Source: Dipylidium caninum (taxonomy: Eukaryota > Platyhelminthes > Cestoda > Cyclophyllidea > Dipylidiidae). From it: a stretch of DNA of 64,000 bases. Of the stretch, positions 36,460-49,579 are shown piece after piece. The stretch is taken from NCBI GenBank assembly GCA_017562135.1, contig QEYB01000654.1:930001-994000 (forward strand), given 5' to 3'. The notes beneath the pieces are model-generated. The model searched no databases. It was not told the origin of the DNA and saw only the letters and a program-made list of their open reading frames with translations. The position numbers and the translations under genes are program-made. Within the stretch, counting starts at the first letter, position 1. Every line of letters begins with the position of its first letter.

Positions 36460-38990
36460 GAGACATGGCGAATGAGATGTGGTAAGCCCTCAACTCCCGC
36501 CTCCTCCTCGCCCGACCAGGCGACTCTCCTTTCGTCCCGTTCCCAACTCCCGAAGGGCTGCTCTTCACCGCTCGCCTGCACCCACTTGTTGAGCGAATTC
36601 CATACTCTTTTGAGGTCTAATCTGCCGGAAAGCGTCTTTCCTCTCGCTCGCGGCGCATGAATTCGTGTCACTCTTCTCACCAGGTCGTGTTCACTGACCG
36701 CCCTCGCGGCACGTGCTCGTCCCGGCGTTACATGCGTCGCTTTCGCGCCTCGGGTGGCGCTGCGTTCTGATCAGGCGCGAGGGTCACCCTCCCCGGCGGC
36801 GGGACTCGGCGGGGGGGGGTGGGGCGGTGCGGTGCGGTGCGGGCCGGCCGAGGCGGAGCCGCATAGGCTGCAGGCGTCGGTCGTCTCTCGACGACAGCGA
36901 AGGAGTCTACGCCTCGGTTGTTGTTGTTGTCGTTGTTGTTGTTCACCTCACCAAAACGCTGACGCTCTGATGACACGCGAATTCGTGTTAACCTGAGGAA
37001 TGGAATTTGCCAGGCAGCAGCGGGTGCCGCCCGAATCCGTCGAGGTTGCGACCTCGCGACGCGCGAATTTGCACCGCCGGCTGACGGGCGACGGTGCTGC
37101 CACCTCCACGCGGCACGGCAACTCGAGCGGAGGCGCTGTTAACCCGCCGGGCGCAGTCACCGCGGATGATTTACCGGCCGACGCGTCACGCAGGCGAAGT
37201 GCCCCGCCTCGGCGCGTTGGCCTCAGCGAGCGCTGAAGCCGGCGGAGAATGCGGCCGCCACTGGGCCGCGCGGACGGCGGGTCGGCGAAGCTGCGCCATG
37301 GCCAGCCGGCCGTGGAGCTGCGCACCTCTCCACCTCATCGGCAACGCTGACACGTCAGTAAGCACATTTTACCAAATTGTCACTCTGAAACACCAACGGA
37401 GTAGTCACGCGCATTGTCAAGTCCCCTCGCCTGCCGTTGATTTGTCGTATTTGCATACGCAAACGTTATTTATTTATGCACACTCAAAGGAGAGGCGAGC
37501 ACCTCGGCGGTTCGCCCGACCGCCTGGCAGCCGACGCCTTCGCCGCACATGACCGACCTCCCCACCTCGTGTCCCAAGGTATTTTACGATCCTTTGACAG
37601 CGGCGCGCTTGGAAAGGCCTCCGTGTTTGGTCTTCGGCGTCATCGGCGTCGCCACCACCTTCGTTGCACCACGATGCGTAGGAGGGCGCGCGGAGGAGTG
37701 GAGGAGGCAGGCGGTGAGGGCGGTGGCGTATAGTGCAAATTTGATCACACCCTCTGCGAAGTGACTTTATGAGGCAATGAGAGTGAAATCGCGCATATGA
37801 GGTAAGTCGTACTCTAGCTCAACCGCAAAATTGTAATATTTCGCCATTTAATGTGAGCCCATCAATCCATTATTGCGGTGGAACTTCCACTTTGTCAACA
37901 CTTGTTGAACCAATGAGAACACTGTGAGAGCGAAAATGAATATGGCTTAGAAGCAGGGCGATAAGGGCCTGTTCTGGGGGTTGGTTGAAGCTCTGCCTTT
38001 AAAATGACCCTACGTTAATGGGTGACTGCAACCACCCCACTTGTTCATTCACGAAGGGTACCGTTCTCAGCGGGGACTGCAGAACCTGGCAGTCTCTTGG
38101 TTCATCCTTCGCAAAAATGGCTAAAGTAGCCGCTCAAGCAGTATCAATGAAATGCGTTAACCGCGAGGGCAGGCAGGACGAGGAAATTCCTTTTGAGAGC
38201 CCAGTTAGTCGTTTTGTCGGGCAGATTACGAGTTTCAGGTATGACACGTTCCTTTCAAAATGTGTGGCCCTAATAATAACCAAGGATGGGTTAACCCAGT
38301 ATTATAAATTACTAGGGGATATGAATACGAGCGCGTGAGACAGAGGGTTGCAGTGCGCACAAGGGCTCAAGAACGACGCAAAACGAGAGGAGGAAGCGGG
38401 TATTCCCTTTCCGACAACTGATAAACATAAAATAAATATGAAATTTTTTTAAAATCAGGATTAGAACACATTTTCGCATGAAAAACATGCGTCAGAACTA
38501 GTAGGTCAGGTTATAGGTTAACAAATTAAGAAAGCTATTTTAAAAACAAAAATTTTTTAACAAACAATTTTAAATAAATTTGCAACAGTAACATATAACG
38601 CTTTAAAAACCGGATTTTTTAAAAAGTTTAAAAATGATTAAACGCCATGTATAATGCTTGTTTTAATTAACTTAAATAAACGATGCAACTGTAAACGCAT
38701 CCCTTTGACCAATCGAGGGCACTCTCGGTTTTGGGTGTGGGGTCGACAGTTAACTTTGCCGTATTTAGTGCACACATCCTACCGATTCTTGGTCTTAATT
38801 TAATTCTTTTAACTAAATATAGTGCCTGCATGTTCTTTTCTCTCTCGGGCAATAGCGAAGTATCGTTGTATCATTACATCTTATCGTTAAAAATTCATAT
38901 TTTATCGTCGAGACGAAATTTCTACAAATGCCCTTATGCTTTGTGATTAGCATTTTGTTTGGCTTTGGTATTTTCAGTTCGCTCGAGTGA
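36460..38990. other. GC-rich to AT-rich spacer before XPG
   Basis: The left part (to about 37.75 kb) is CpG-dense with many overlapping frames; the right part is AT-rich. Small ATG-plus-donor candidates occur (ATG at 36466 followed by TG|GTAAGC; ATG at 37549 followed by AAG|GTATTT), but no continuation exons are visible. A 106-codon frame at 38018-38338 shows no domain. Confidence 0.4.
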
Positions 38991-39020
38991 CTAACTTTCT
39001 TCTCGTGCCGCAACCACATA

Positions 39021-42000
39021 ATGGGTGTTAAAGGATTGTGGCGTATTCTCGAGCCTTCTCGCCGAAGCGCTAATTTAGAACACTTCCGTGGAAAGTGTAT
39101 GGCCATTGGTGAGGCAATTGCTTTTATAAGTACCCACACTTTTAGACATGAATATTTGGCTGCATCAGTCGCTCAAATCAAACGCCAAGGGGGACCACAA
39201 TTTGCATTTAGCCATTCTATTCCGACGAGTGTGCAAACTACTTTTCTTCGGAATTCGTCCCATCTTTGTTTTCGATGGCTCAGTTCCAGCTCTCAAAAGG
39301 GCTACGATGGTAAATATACTGCGAAATTCTTTTTTCCTAAAAGATGAACTTTTTCCCCATAGTCCGCCCACCTAATCAAATAAAAATGAATCCTTAGAAC
39401 AAGAGTCTGATTAAAATATTCTTTAGGTTGCTCGTAGAGCTAACCGACTCACAGCAGAAGAAAAGAGTATGCAAGCAAGAAGTCGCCTTTTGAAACGCCT
39501 CCTCCGTCGTCTGGCCGAAAGTGCCTCTAAGTCGAAGTCCCCAAGCAAAGGCAAGTGACACCTCTCTTATCCCCCTTCCATTGCTGCCTCACTTTTTCTA
39601 CTTCCATTCTTCTCTCTCTTTCACTTCAAACAAAATAGAGTTGACTGCCGAGTTTGTGCAGCGCTTTAATAGTACGGAAGCGATTCGCAGAGCCGCGGTA
39701 GATGCCGAAATGTTCGGATCCGAAACCACTGCGTTCGAAAAGACGTATGTTTTCTTCTTTTTTTTAAATCAACCAAAGCATCAGGAACTGGTTTTTCACG
39801 TTGGTGCTACTTGCGTGAACGACGGCGTCTCAGTTTGAGTTCTTTTCATACGATTTCCTCTCTTTAGTTGATATTCTCAATGTTCTGCGCATCAACAATT
39901 TAGAGATGATACGGTTTTTTCCCCCGTAGTTTTGTCATTACGTATAAGTGCTTGTTCATTAATGTCGCATGGTGGCTGTGAGCTGGCATTCATCGCCTGC
40001 CCTGCTCCACTGTTTGCATTCCCTAAGTCTCTTCCTTCTGGCATAACGTTGGTGAAAATACACTGTCATTATGCTTAAACTCTCGTTATTTGCCTCATCT
40101 CCTCGCGTACTGACGCGTCCCCGCGGTGGGCTTGGTTGGACCGCTGCGGCACCCGCGTGGGGTGGAGTGGCTCGCCGCCCACCGATGCGCGAAGTGTCGC
40201 TCCTGTGGCGTCGTAGCATTGCGTTGTGTGCGCCCGCAGCTGCTTTAACTCGAGCGTCGCCCTGCGTCTTCTTAGTTATTTGCGTCGACACCACCCGCCT
40301 GTAACGATGATACGTTCTCTCATCTGGTATTTACAGAGGTGGAATTTAGCCTTCTGCCTACAAATGTTTTTTTGTCAATTTTGGCGACTTTTCCTTTCCT
40401 CCTATAAAGCATATAGTCAAATTATCAATTGTCGCGCCTCCTTCACTGTTTAGATGTTTTTTTTTAGGCCATCCGCAAGCGTTTTACAGTTGGAGGCCGA
40501 ACAGGACTTCGCCGTCCAATTGGCTCTCGATTTTATCGTACGCTTCTTTTTCCCTCCTTGTCATTGTCATTGGGAAATAAAATTTGTTTCTTCTTTTTTT
40601 ACAGAATAACAGCCCTTCCATCGACTTTCAATCGGAGGCATTCAATGCTTTGCCAATTCGGGCTCAATTGCAAGTTGTTTTAATCCTCCAAGACGGATCA
40701 GTGCCGTCCTTCTCACCCCATGTACACAGCTTCTATTCTCAAGAGTACTACCTACTCAATTCAGCTATAAGTAGCTATTTTATTTCAGGAACAGACATGC
40801 GAGGACTATTCCCGAACTCAGGTGGATAGACTCATCGCGAAGCGCGACTTGACGTTGAAGAAGAAGGAAATCGAGACGAAGATGAATGAAGCAATGGTTG
40901 CTTCTGTGATCCCACAAGAAGTGTCATGGGACGAGGGTGTAACCGTCAACGCGTATCGAATTGCATCACAGGATGAGGGCCACGCAATCCTGTTGAGGAG
41001 ACGCTCTTCTAAGGAACGAGCTGAGGAGATGAAGGAGCGCTTAAATCGGTACGTTTTGTGACTTTCTTGTCTATTTCTTAGACTCCTTCAGATCTCCGAT
41101 CCGAGGTCTGCTCCTGTCGAAAGAAGAAATAAGGAAGCGGAATCGCAGTTCGAGAATACTGTGCGAAACGACGTCAGAGAACTGTCAGCCGTTGGCACAG
41201 AGAGTGAGGCTGAAGGACCCAAAGTCGAAGAGGAGGAAACAGGGGAGTCTGTAGCTTTCCACGGTGATTCGCAACTGGAAACCGTAGGATCTAAATCCTT
41301 TGTGCACAACCCTATTGAACAAGCGATTGACTTTGAACGCTCCTTCGTCCAGTCACGCGAAAGAAGCGGCTTTGTCACAGCAGTAGAAGATTCCGAGTCG
41401 GAAGAGGGGGAGAGATCTGAGGCGGCCTCAAATTCTGTGGCGTCCTCAACAGATTTGGACGGTTTCATCGACGTCATCGACGACTCGGCCGTTCCCGCGA
41501 AGGCCGTCACTGACTCGAATCTACTCGCGAGCCATTCTACACCGCAGGTGGTAGTAGAAGGTGCAGAGACACCTGAAGATCGGGTGTCCGCCGAGGAAGT
41601 AGAGGCCCCCACTGAGGAACAGACCGTGGAAACATTTCCTGAGTCGAGGACCCTTGTCTCGGAGTTACTGTCGCCTGTCTCAGCAGTTGAGGCGTTGCCG
41701 AAAACGCTGACGTTTTTGAAAAACGACGTTGAAGATGATTTGGCAGTCGACGATGACTTGCTACGCGCGGAGGCAGACAAATATGAGCGTCGGGCGCAAG
41801 ACACCACGACCGCCTGCGTGGATGAAGCTCAGGTTTCTCACAACAGCCGTCACTTTTTTATGGTGTCTTTTATATGGCTTGAGGCGGCTCTTTTCCCCCA
41901 CTAAACCGCCCCCCTAGACAGCCTGCCCGCTTCGCTTTGCCTTTCCCTGTGTCTCTAAGACTCCCTTCCAGTCGTTGTGTCTGTGCGAGGATGTTCACTT

Positions 42001-44142
42001 GCGCCCAGGTCGTGTGGCCGCATGTTGTTTCGTCTCTGCACGTTGCACGTTCGCAGGCAGTTGTAGGCGAATTTAGGACGGCCGAGGTGGAGGTGCAGAC
42101 AGGCGCTCGTTGAGGGGTCGTCGACCCTTTCCTCCTCCCTTCTCCCTCCACCTCTCACCGTCTCCCTCTCTGCACGCATGCGAACAGAGACACACTGAAA
42201 ACTATCGTTTGGCCCGGTTGGCTAGAGGAGCAGACAAGATTTCGAATTGGTCGGTGGCTTCAAGCGTCCTTTTTGCCTGTTCTTTGCAGAGGCTGCTTCG
42301 TCTCTTCGGCTTCCCGCTCATCAATAGCCCCGAGGAGGCCGAGGCTCAGTGCTGCTGTCTACAGCAACGCGGAATAGCAGATATCGTCGCCAGTGACGAC
42401 TCGGACGTTTGGGTTTTTGGCGCAACGCTGGTCTGTCGAAGTCTGTTTGGTGGTGATGGAAAAAAACGCGATTCAAAGCCCACCTCGTCGTATGCTCTGA
42501 AGGACATCCGCGAACAGTTGGGTGAGCATGAATCACACTTTCTACTTATATTAATGCAGTAGCGGTTTAATTACACGGTGATTTGGTGTGGTCGAGTTGA
42601 TAGACGAGCCCTCGTAGGGCAAATGAACGGCCACGGTGGAGAAAGTCTTCCCAAAATGACATACTCCTTTCCCGCTAGGCCTCGACCGGCAACAGTTTGT
42701 GCGACTCGCCCTCCTCTGCGGTAGCGATTACACCAGCGGCATTGACAAAATCGGGCCCATCAAGGCGCTGGAAATCCTTGCCACCTTCACCACACCTTCT
42801 GGCGCTGGCGCAGCACCGACGGAGCGCGAAGTTCTTCTGCCGTTGGAGGAGTTCCGTAAAAGGTGTGAGGAGGGTTGCGACAGCCGATGGAGGAGTATAA
42901 ACTTTCCGCCAGGTAACCGTCTGATCTTGGAGAAAAGAGGCCACCCTTTTGGTAGACTTTCCTAGTGCAACGGTGGTGAAGGGTTACCTGTCGCCGAGGG
43001 TGGAGGACGCATTCGACGCCACGAACTTCCGCTGGGACACGCCCGCGATGTCGCCGCTTGTGAAATATCCTTTTCTACTCTGACTCGCGTAAAGCGGCTC
43101 CTCATGCCTCCCGCTGGCACATTTTTTGACGTGGCGGGCAAAGTACGCCCCCCCCCCCCCCCCCCCCTGTTCCTCTCTCACGCACACACACATTAGCTAA
43201 ATTGCCCGCACGACGAGGTTGTATTCCTCCCTGCCTGGCTGCCAGTTTGAAGATTTTTTGCACTCTTCTCGAGGTGGAGATTCGCCGGTAGACGTATGCT
43301 GGGGTTTTTGCTAGTCCGAGTGGCTGCATCGCCTCCCCCTCCTCCCCCCTTCCCCCATAGTCTTCCTTAACTCAGCGACTTTCCCGCGAGCACGTACGCG
43401 ACAGAGAAGCTCGGCTGGTCGAAGGAGACGAGTGAGGGGACCCTCGCCTCGGTGATTGGTCGGTTCAAGGCCACGTTTGAAGGTCCCGCGGTCAGCACGA
43501 CTCGTCCCATCACGGACTTCTTCCCACGCCTGGAGACTACGACGAAGGTATCGTTAACCAAACCCGTTGTGTTTCTCCTCTCGACGCGATGAGGCGTCGA
43601 CGCCGTCGCGGGGTTTCGCTAACCGACTCCTGTGGCGTCATGCGACTCAGTTGGTGTCGTGCGCGGTCCCCGTCGTCGACGTCGAGGCAGTCACGATGCT
43701 CCCGCTCCCCTCCCCACCCCCATCGCCGCCCGCCTGCGGGGGCGGGTGGGAAGAGCGACTCCGTGTGAAAAGGATTCATAGCGGCAGAAGATGTTAACGA
43801 GTAGCCATTTTCGTGTGATTCTCCCCATTTCCAGGCAGTGATCGTCTTTCCCCTCCCCCCCCGCAGACGTCTACGAGGCTTCGCGGGGCAACAGGGAGGC
43901 TGCGACGCGCCCAGAAGTCCCGCAGCCTCCCCATTCCCGGCGCCGCGGGCCACTCCTCGGCCCCGGACGTCGACGGCGAGGGGCGTGTCTCGACGACAGA
44001 GTCGAAGAAGCGCAAGTCCAGCGAGGGTGAGGCTCGAGTTTGCGGCGTCTCCCGCCAAGTCTGACGTGTCTGACAGCCGCGTCCCCCTCTCTTCTTTGCA
44101 GGCATCGGCAGCAGACGGAGACGGAAAAACAGACGATCGTAG
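39021..44142 (+). CDS. ERCC5: DNA repair endonuclease XPG (ERCC5)
   Basis: Structure-specific nuclease making the 3' incision in nucleotide excision repair. Fourteen exons: 39021-39108, 39146-39309, 39427-39550, 39639-39744, 40468-40537, 40605-40673, 40789-41048, 41082-41832, 42290-42521, 42679-42862, 42966-43064, 43376-43547, 43867-44026, 44102-44142; every phase closes (839 codons, shorter than human 1186). N-region: MGVKGLW and PIFVFDG. The spacer is acidic and shortened. I-region: EEAEAQ and SDDSDVWVFG carry the metal-binding acids, then LLCGSDYTSGIDKIGP, the helix-hairpin-helix. The C-terminal part has TRPITDFFPR, a PCNA-binding-like motif, and basic NLS runs (KKRK; RRRRK). Intron one is 37 nt, intron three has a GC donor, and intron eleven looks U12-type. 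Confidence 0.95.
43065..43375 (+). other. U12-type (minor spliceosome) intron in XPG
   Basis: The intron starts ATATCCTTTT, the U12 donor consensus, and its 3' end contains TTCCTTAAC, the U12 branch-site consensus, just before TCAG. Using AT and AG as ends makes the phases match (2 to 2) and joins WDTPAMSPLV to DFPASTYATEKLGW, as in the XPG family. The nearest GT (43059) would break the frame. Confidence 0.7.
43148..43167. repeat. Poly-C run
   Basis: Twenty consecutive C inside the U12-type intron of XPG. Confidence 0.95.
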
Positions 44143-44152
44143 AAAAAGGAAT

Positions 44153-44158
44153 AATAAA
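44153..44158 (+). terminator. Poly(A) signal after XPG
   Basis: AATAAA starts 11 bases past the XPG stop, implying a very short 3' untranslated region. Confidence 0.5.
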
Positions 44159-44159
44159 G

Positions 44160-45010
44160 TCGGCCTCTTCTCCCTCCCTCCCTCCCCCTCGATGCAACCC
44201 CGTCTTTTGCCTCGGTGGTGGGGTGGCTGCGTGTGGGGACTGCGTGGCGGCCCCCGAGGAGTCTCCACGTGTGGCGGAGCGGGCCGAGGCGACTGGCCAG
44301 ATGCGGTCCCAGCTCGACCCCGATGATACGATGCTGCCCACGTGTCCGCCCCCGCGGAATCGTCTCCGCCGGCCGTTCCACGGACTGCACATGCAAAGGT
44401 AGAGCTCGACCCACCGACGACTCGTCAGACACCTCATTTTCCGCTCACCGTCGGCGCCCCCCGCCGCCCCGAGGGCCGGTGGCGACCGCGTCAATTCGCC
44501 TAAAGCGTGGCGTCTGCGCCGTGGACAGCGACCAGGTGCGCGAACTGCCCCTCGCACGCGTGGACGCCCTCGCCGAGGTCTGCCGCAGGTCCGTCGGGGA
44601 CACGAGCCGCGAGCGAAACGAGCCACAGACCGCATATCTCACGACGACGAAGACTCCCAGACGCCGCGCCACCCCTACGGGGGGAGGTTGGGGTGGGTTT
44701 AGGGGACAGGAGGTAGGTTTAGTACAAAAGAAGCCTGTGATTTGAGATAGCAACAATTGCAGCTAACGGAGACAGCAAGAGGGGAGGGGAAAGAGGAGCG
44801 CCGGAGGACTGAGGGGGGGGGGAGGAAACACAGAAGAGAAAGTGCTGGGGCGGGTGGGGGATGGGAGGGGCGGGATGAAACGGATGGGACGGGACGGGGG
44901 GCGAAACAACAAAACACTTTGGCTATTTGCGTGCGCGTGCGAGCGCCGCGACATCGGAAACGTTTCCTTCCCTCTCCTCCTCCCGACTCGGTCCACCGCG
45001 AGGCGGTCGC
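44160..45010. other. Spacer between the convergent XPG and DLAT genes
   Basis: GC-rich sequence with open frames on both strands (up to 176 codons) and no domains. The two genes meet tail to tail here, about 0.87 kb apart. Confidence 0.5.
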
Positions 45011-48000
45011 CTAGAGCAGCATGCGAGCCGGAGTCTCGATGAGGCTCTTGAATTCCTTCAGCCACATCGCGCCGACGGCCCCGTCCACGACGCGGTGGTC
45101 GCAGCAGAGCGTCACGGCCACCCTCGTCACCGCCTTGTGTCTACAGGGCGAGAGCGACGACAGACAGTCAAGAGGGCGTCACACACACTCTCAGGCCTTC
45201 AACTTCGCGGCGCAGACGAACAGGCTCTGGACAGAACCCCGAGGCTGCACTCTGCGGCGGAGGCGCAAAGTCGGGCGACACGACGGCCGGCGAGAGACTC
45301 ACCCCTTCTCCTTGTCCGGCACAACGACGCGCTGCGACCCGCCGACGGAGAGGATGCAGGCCTGCGGCGGGTTGATGATCGCGCTGAACGACGAGATGCC
45401 GTACATGCCGAGGTTGGAGATGGTGATGGTTCCGCCCTACAAGGCCAAGGCGCGTCGAGTGGAGTAGTGGAACACACAGTTGGGTGTGAGGTGAAACAAC
45501 AAATGCCGCCACACACAACTGCCCATCTGGGGGGGGGTGGGGGTGGAGGAGGAGGGTGGGAACGAGAAACCGATGCAGCCCCCACGCAAAAGTGCCGTCC
45601 GCGGGTGTGCCAAAAAGACTTCCATAACCCCCCGGTGCCTCACTGGCACGAGGATGAGGCTTCGCCGCTTTTAAACGACTGCAATGCCAAAAAAACTCGT
45701 CTCCGGTCCGGCCACGCCGGAGCTGCTCGCATTAAGTGAAGTGGAAGTGGACGTGAGAACGCCGCCGCCCAGGATGGGAGAAGGGGGAGCGGGACAACCA
45801 CTCGCCCACGGTGTGGGCAGGCAATAAGGGGGGGGGGCAGGGGGAGGCGTGAGTAAAGCAACGCACAAGAAGGTCCCAATCGTTTCGAGCTCCGCACCGC
45901 GGGCGCAGACAGATCACACAACGAAGCCGCGTTGGCGCGTCGGCGGTAGGTGGCGTGGGAGGAGGGGGAGGGGGGCCCGGGGGGCGCTCGAATAACAACG
46001 GCTCAGTGCCGCACTTTGCGTCTGTTGCCACTCACCTGGAATTCCTCCGGCTTCAATTTGTTCTCCCGCGCCTTCGCCGCCAGGGCGCGGACCTCCTGGC
46101 TGATGGTTAAGAGGCCCTGAAAGGCCCCAAGAAAAGAGCGTCACCAAAAGCAGAGACGCCTCGCATGACGTTTACGGGGGGCGAACGCGCACTCACCTTG
46201 GCGTCGGCGTTGAAGATGATCGGGGTGATGAGGCCGCTCGGCGTTGCCACGGCGACACTAACGTCGACGGAGGAGTATCTAAACAACAAAACGGAGTGAT
46301 GGGCGCGGAATTGCGGTCTTCTCCCCTAAATATCCAATCATCGGGTGACACTCCTAGCCAACGGGAAGCCCAGTCACCGGGTGGCCGAAGCGGACACGCC
46401 TAAAAACTCGCATTACTTTAGGCTGCCACTCCTCCTCAAAATCGGGCGCATTTATTAACATGACCGGAGGGGAGCCAAGCGGTCCCACGAGTCGGGGAGT
46501 GGAGGGCGACGAGGCGGGTTTTCACTGGCGGCAGACTGGACGGAGCGGTGGAAGGACTCGCCTCGCCGGGAGGAAGAGCTCAACGGGATGCGGCTCGGCT
46601 CGGCTCGGCTGCACTGGAGCCAAACGGGGGCGGCGAGGCCAAAACTCACTCACCGGCGGATGACGTCGCCCATCCACGCGGAGTTGCAATCGGGCACGGC
46701 CTTATTGACGAGGGCGAGAGCCTTGATGAACACGTCGTTGACCGAGATCTTCGCCGGCTTCTCACAGTCCACCGCCTGCTTCGCCAGTGAGGCGTTCACG
46801 TCCTCGCGGAGTTTGAGCACCTCGTCCAGGTCCACCTCCACCGTAAGATAGTAATGTGGAATCTTTTGTTTCGACTCGGTCAGACGCTTGGCGATGGTCT
46901 AAAAGAGAAGTGTCCGGTTGGACTGAGGGAACCCCGAAGTTCCAAAGGGCCAACAGTTGAAGCAGATGAGTTTCGACGAAAATGTCAAACAAAAAGGCAA
47001 GTTGGGCGCGCATTTTGACAAAATGTGAAGCTGTGACCGCAGATGGGCTCAAGGCATAAAGCCTGGCAATGCGAATAGCGGTGTGACCGATGGTCGAGAC
47101 AAATTCGGCCGGCCGGGCGGCCGGCAGTAGAGAGCATCTCGGCAGACGGACAGGCGACGGCCTCCACAAGGCGGAGACACATTGACGCCCTGAGCAAAGA
47201 ACGTAAATGGCAGCAGCACCGCGTGGAGAAACATAAATAAGACTGAGTCACGCACGTCAACCTCAACGAATCCCATTAGAGTTGCTGCTTTCCTAGCAAA
47301 ACAGATGAATCAGCACAAAGTCCTCTTTCTTACCTTATTGTCGCGAATTCCGAAGAATAGAAGAAAAAAAGAAAGTTCCACACGTGGACAGCCAAAGCCG
47401 GGTCAAGGAAGGTGGTACGAAATTGGTGGAAAAACACTACCAATTCACAGGAGGGCGCCACTGCGATGAGAGCTCAGAAGAAATCAACCCTTTCACTTTT
47501 GATCTCAGAATAGCAGAGCAGAGAATGTCGAGGGTGACACAAGCGCTGGAAGTGCAACACGCACCGACCGAACTGACAATCGCACGAATGAGCGTCACAA
47601 AAAGGGTTAAAGTGCATGGAATGCACAAGGTATACGCACAGCTCGCATTCCAGTGATCGGGATATCGGTGCAAGCAGAGGCGGTGGGAGGGCCGACGACG
47701 ATGTTGTCCAGATCGGCGAGCACGAAGCAGCCGTCGACACCACTGCCGGTGCCGCTGAGGGCGGACAGGTCGATGCCGCGTTCAAGGGCGACGCGGCGAG
47801 CGAGGGGCGATATGAAGAGGCGGTCGCCGGCCCCGACGGCACGCGCGGGATGAGCAGCGGGCCGCGGAGGCGGTGCCGGTGGCGGCGAGGGCGATGGGGA
47901 GGGCGGAGGGGGGGAAGGCGGCGCCGCCGCACCCGCTGAGGGTGGGGGCGGACTGGCTGCTGTCGGTGGTGAAGGCGGTGGTGTTTTATCGGCCGCAGGA

Positions 48001-49574
48001 GAAGCCTACGAATTTGAAATGTTGAAAGATTTTTAGCTATGCCGCTACTTAAAGTACGCAGCCGGGTGGAGGTGTTAACAAGAAACCGCTAAGCGCCTCA
48101 CTGCGGTAGGTGAGAGAGGAAGCTGCTAGAAATAACAAAGAAGTTGGTCCATGACTAACGAAAAACGGATGATCAAGCAGAAGGCAGTCCGACAAGAGGA
48201 GTGATTCCAACGGGAGAAAAGGCCGACAGACACGTGGAGACGAGTCGAGGAGTCTCAGTTAGTGCTAAATAGAATCTAAGGGCAAAAGTCCACGAAATGA
48301 TTTAAAGTCTTAGAAGAATTCTTTGCTAGCACAATCGAAATTCATTAGGCGGGAGGAGAGAAATGCCTGCCGTCGCATTCAGTCGAACGATGCGATTGCC
48401 GATTTAATCGGCGTTATGCCTGCCAAACGAAAGACAGGAACGCTAATGACTCTGGGCCCCGAGGCAGGCGAAGTGGGTTTAAGTGGCACCAAAGCCTTTT
48501 GACGTGAACTTGAGCCACGTCAACAATCCCACAAACGCCGCTCTTACTCGACTGTGGTGAGCCTCATTACTGACAACTTGAAGTCTTCCTCAACTCTTGA
48601 ACGCGATGAAATAATTTCGAGCAAATATAAGAGCACATTTGATGAAGCAGGCGCAAAATGAGACCTAAACTGTGAGTCACCGAAAGCAACAACGTAGGCT
48701 GCCGAGCGAGTCGCTGGAATAAAGGTCACCGCAGGTCAAGGACGACGAGGACGAACATGACTTGCACGCACGCAGGGTCTGAGGGACTTCGCCCCCATTC
48801 TGGGTGAGATGGCAGCTACGGCTTGGACACACGCAGGCATAACCTGAAATCTGATTTTATCAAGTAACATAGACAAAAAGTATACAATTGTTGAGGTTTA
48901 CTCAAAAAGAAAGAAAAAAAGCTGAAAGTGGAACGAAAAAACGTGGGGACAAAAGTTTACCAGGGAAGAAGTACACTCACAGCAATAGCCTCCGCTTTGT
49001 AATCCTTGAAGGAAGGAATGGAGCTCTCGTCGTCCACGATGTTAAGAGAGGCTAAATATAAAATTAGGGAAGTAGCAATGGCGAACTTACGGTTCCAATC
49101 GGAACATTTTTAGTACCAGCGGGAACCAGGATCTTGGCAATGTAGCCTTCATCGTTGGAATCCATTGACATTGTGGCTTTATCCGTCTCAATTTCAGCCA
49201 ACAGATCACCCTCTGCAACTTTTTCACCTTCATTCTTGGACCAACAGATTACGTTACCCGTCTCCATGGTAGGAGACAGATTAGGTAATTTCACAACTAC
49301 ATGGGAGGGCAGGGCTTTTAAAGAAGGGTTAGAAGACCCAAAGGAAAGCTTACATGAGAGAAGGCGGACGAATTTAAAATAATTTAACTGTTTATTGCCT
49401 AGAATGCTACAAGGGCGGAGGTAAATGAGACAAAGCTGCCTACCGGTAGTTTGTAAAACAAATTTGAGGAGTTCTAGATGAAATGGTTTGATAAAACCTG
49501 CCGAAAGCGACAAAAGGGCGAGCCGTACTGCGAAGACAACGACTAGACGCGAGCACACCTCTGCACAGAGCCAT
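45011..49574 (-). CDS. DLAT: Dihydrolipoamide acetyltransferase, pyruvate dehydrogenase E2
   Basis: Mitochondrial E2 core that moves the acetyl group from lipoate to CoA. Exons: 49574-49498, 49406-49354, 49314-49091, 49051-48981, 48005-47640, 46898-46654, 46278-46197, 46116-46036, 45436-45303, 45140-45011 (about 487 residues). The start [20 protein letters not shown] is a mitochondrial presequence. One lipoyl domain follows, with the lipoylated Lys in [10 protein letters not shown]; mammals have two. Then a Pro/Ala-rich linker, the E1/E3-binding domain ([20 protein letters not shown]), and the catalytic domain with [24 protein letters not shown] and the active site DHRVVDG. Exon four is 71 nt between two phase-0 junctions, one base short. 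The gene is convergent with XPG. Confidence 0.95.
48010..48975 (-). other. DLAT intron four
   Basis: About 975 bases between the lipoyl-domain and linker exons, with no other feature seen. Confidence 0.6.
48981..49051 (-). other. DLAT exon with an apparent one-base deletion
   Basis: Exon three ends after an intact GTAAGT donor in phase 0 and exon five starts in phase 0, so this exon should be a multiple of three but is 71 nt. Its downstream frame gives [19 protein letters not shown], matching the end of E2 lipoyl domains, while its first codons fit GT-PLL in the other frame. The missing base lies near the first 10-15 bases. Confidence 0.65.
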
Positions 49575-49579
49575 GGTCG

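Noticed and set aside
43059..43064. GT donor CTT|GTGAAA for XPG exon eleven
   Set aside because: Gives phase 0 while the next exon needs phase 2; the ATATCC donor six bases later fits.
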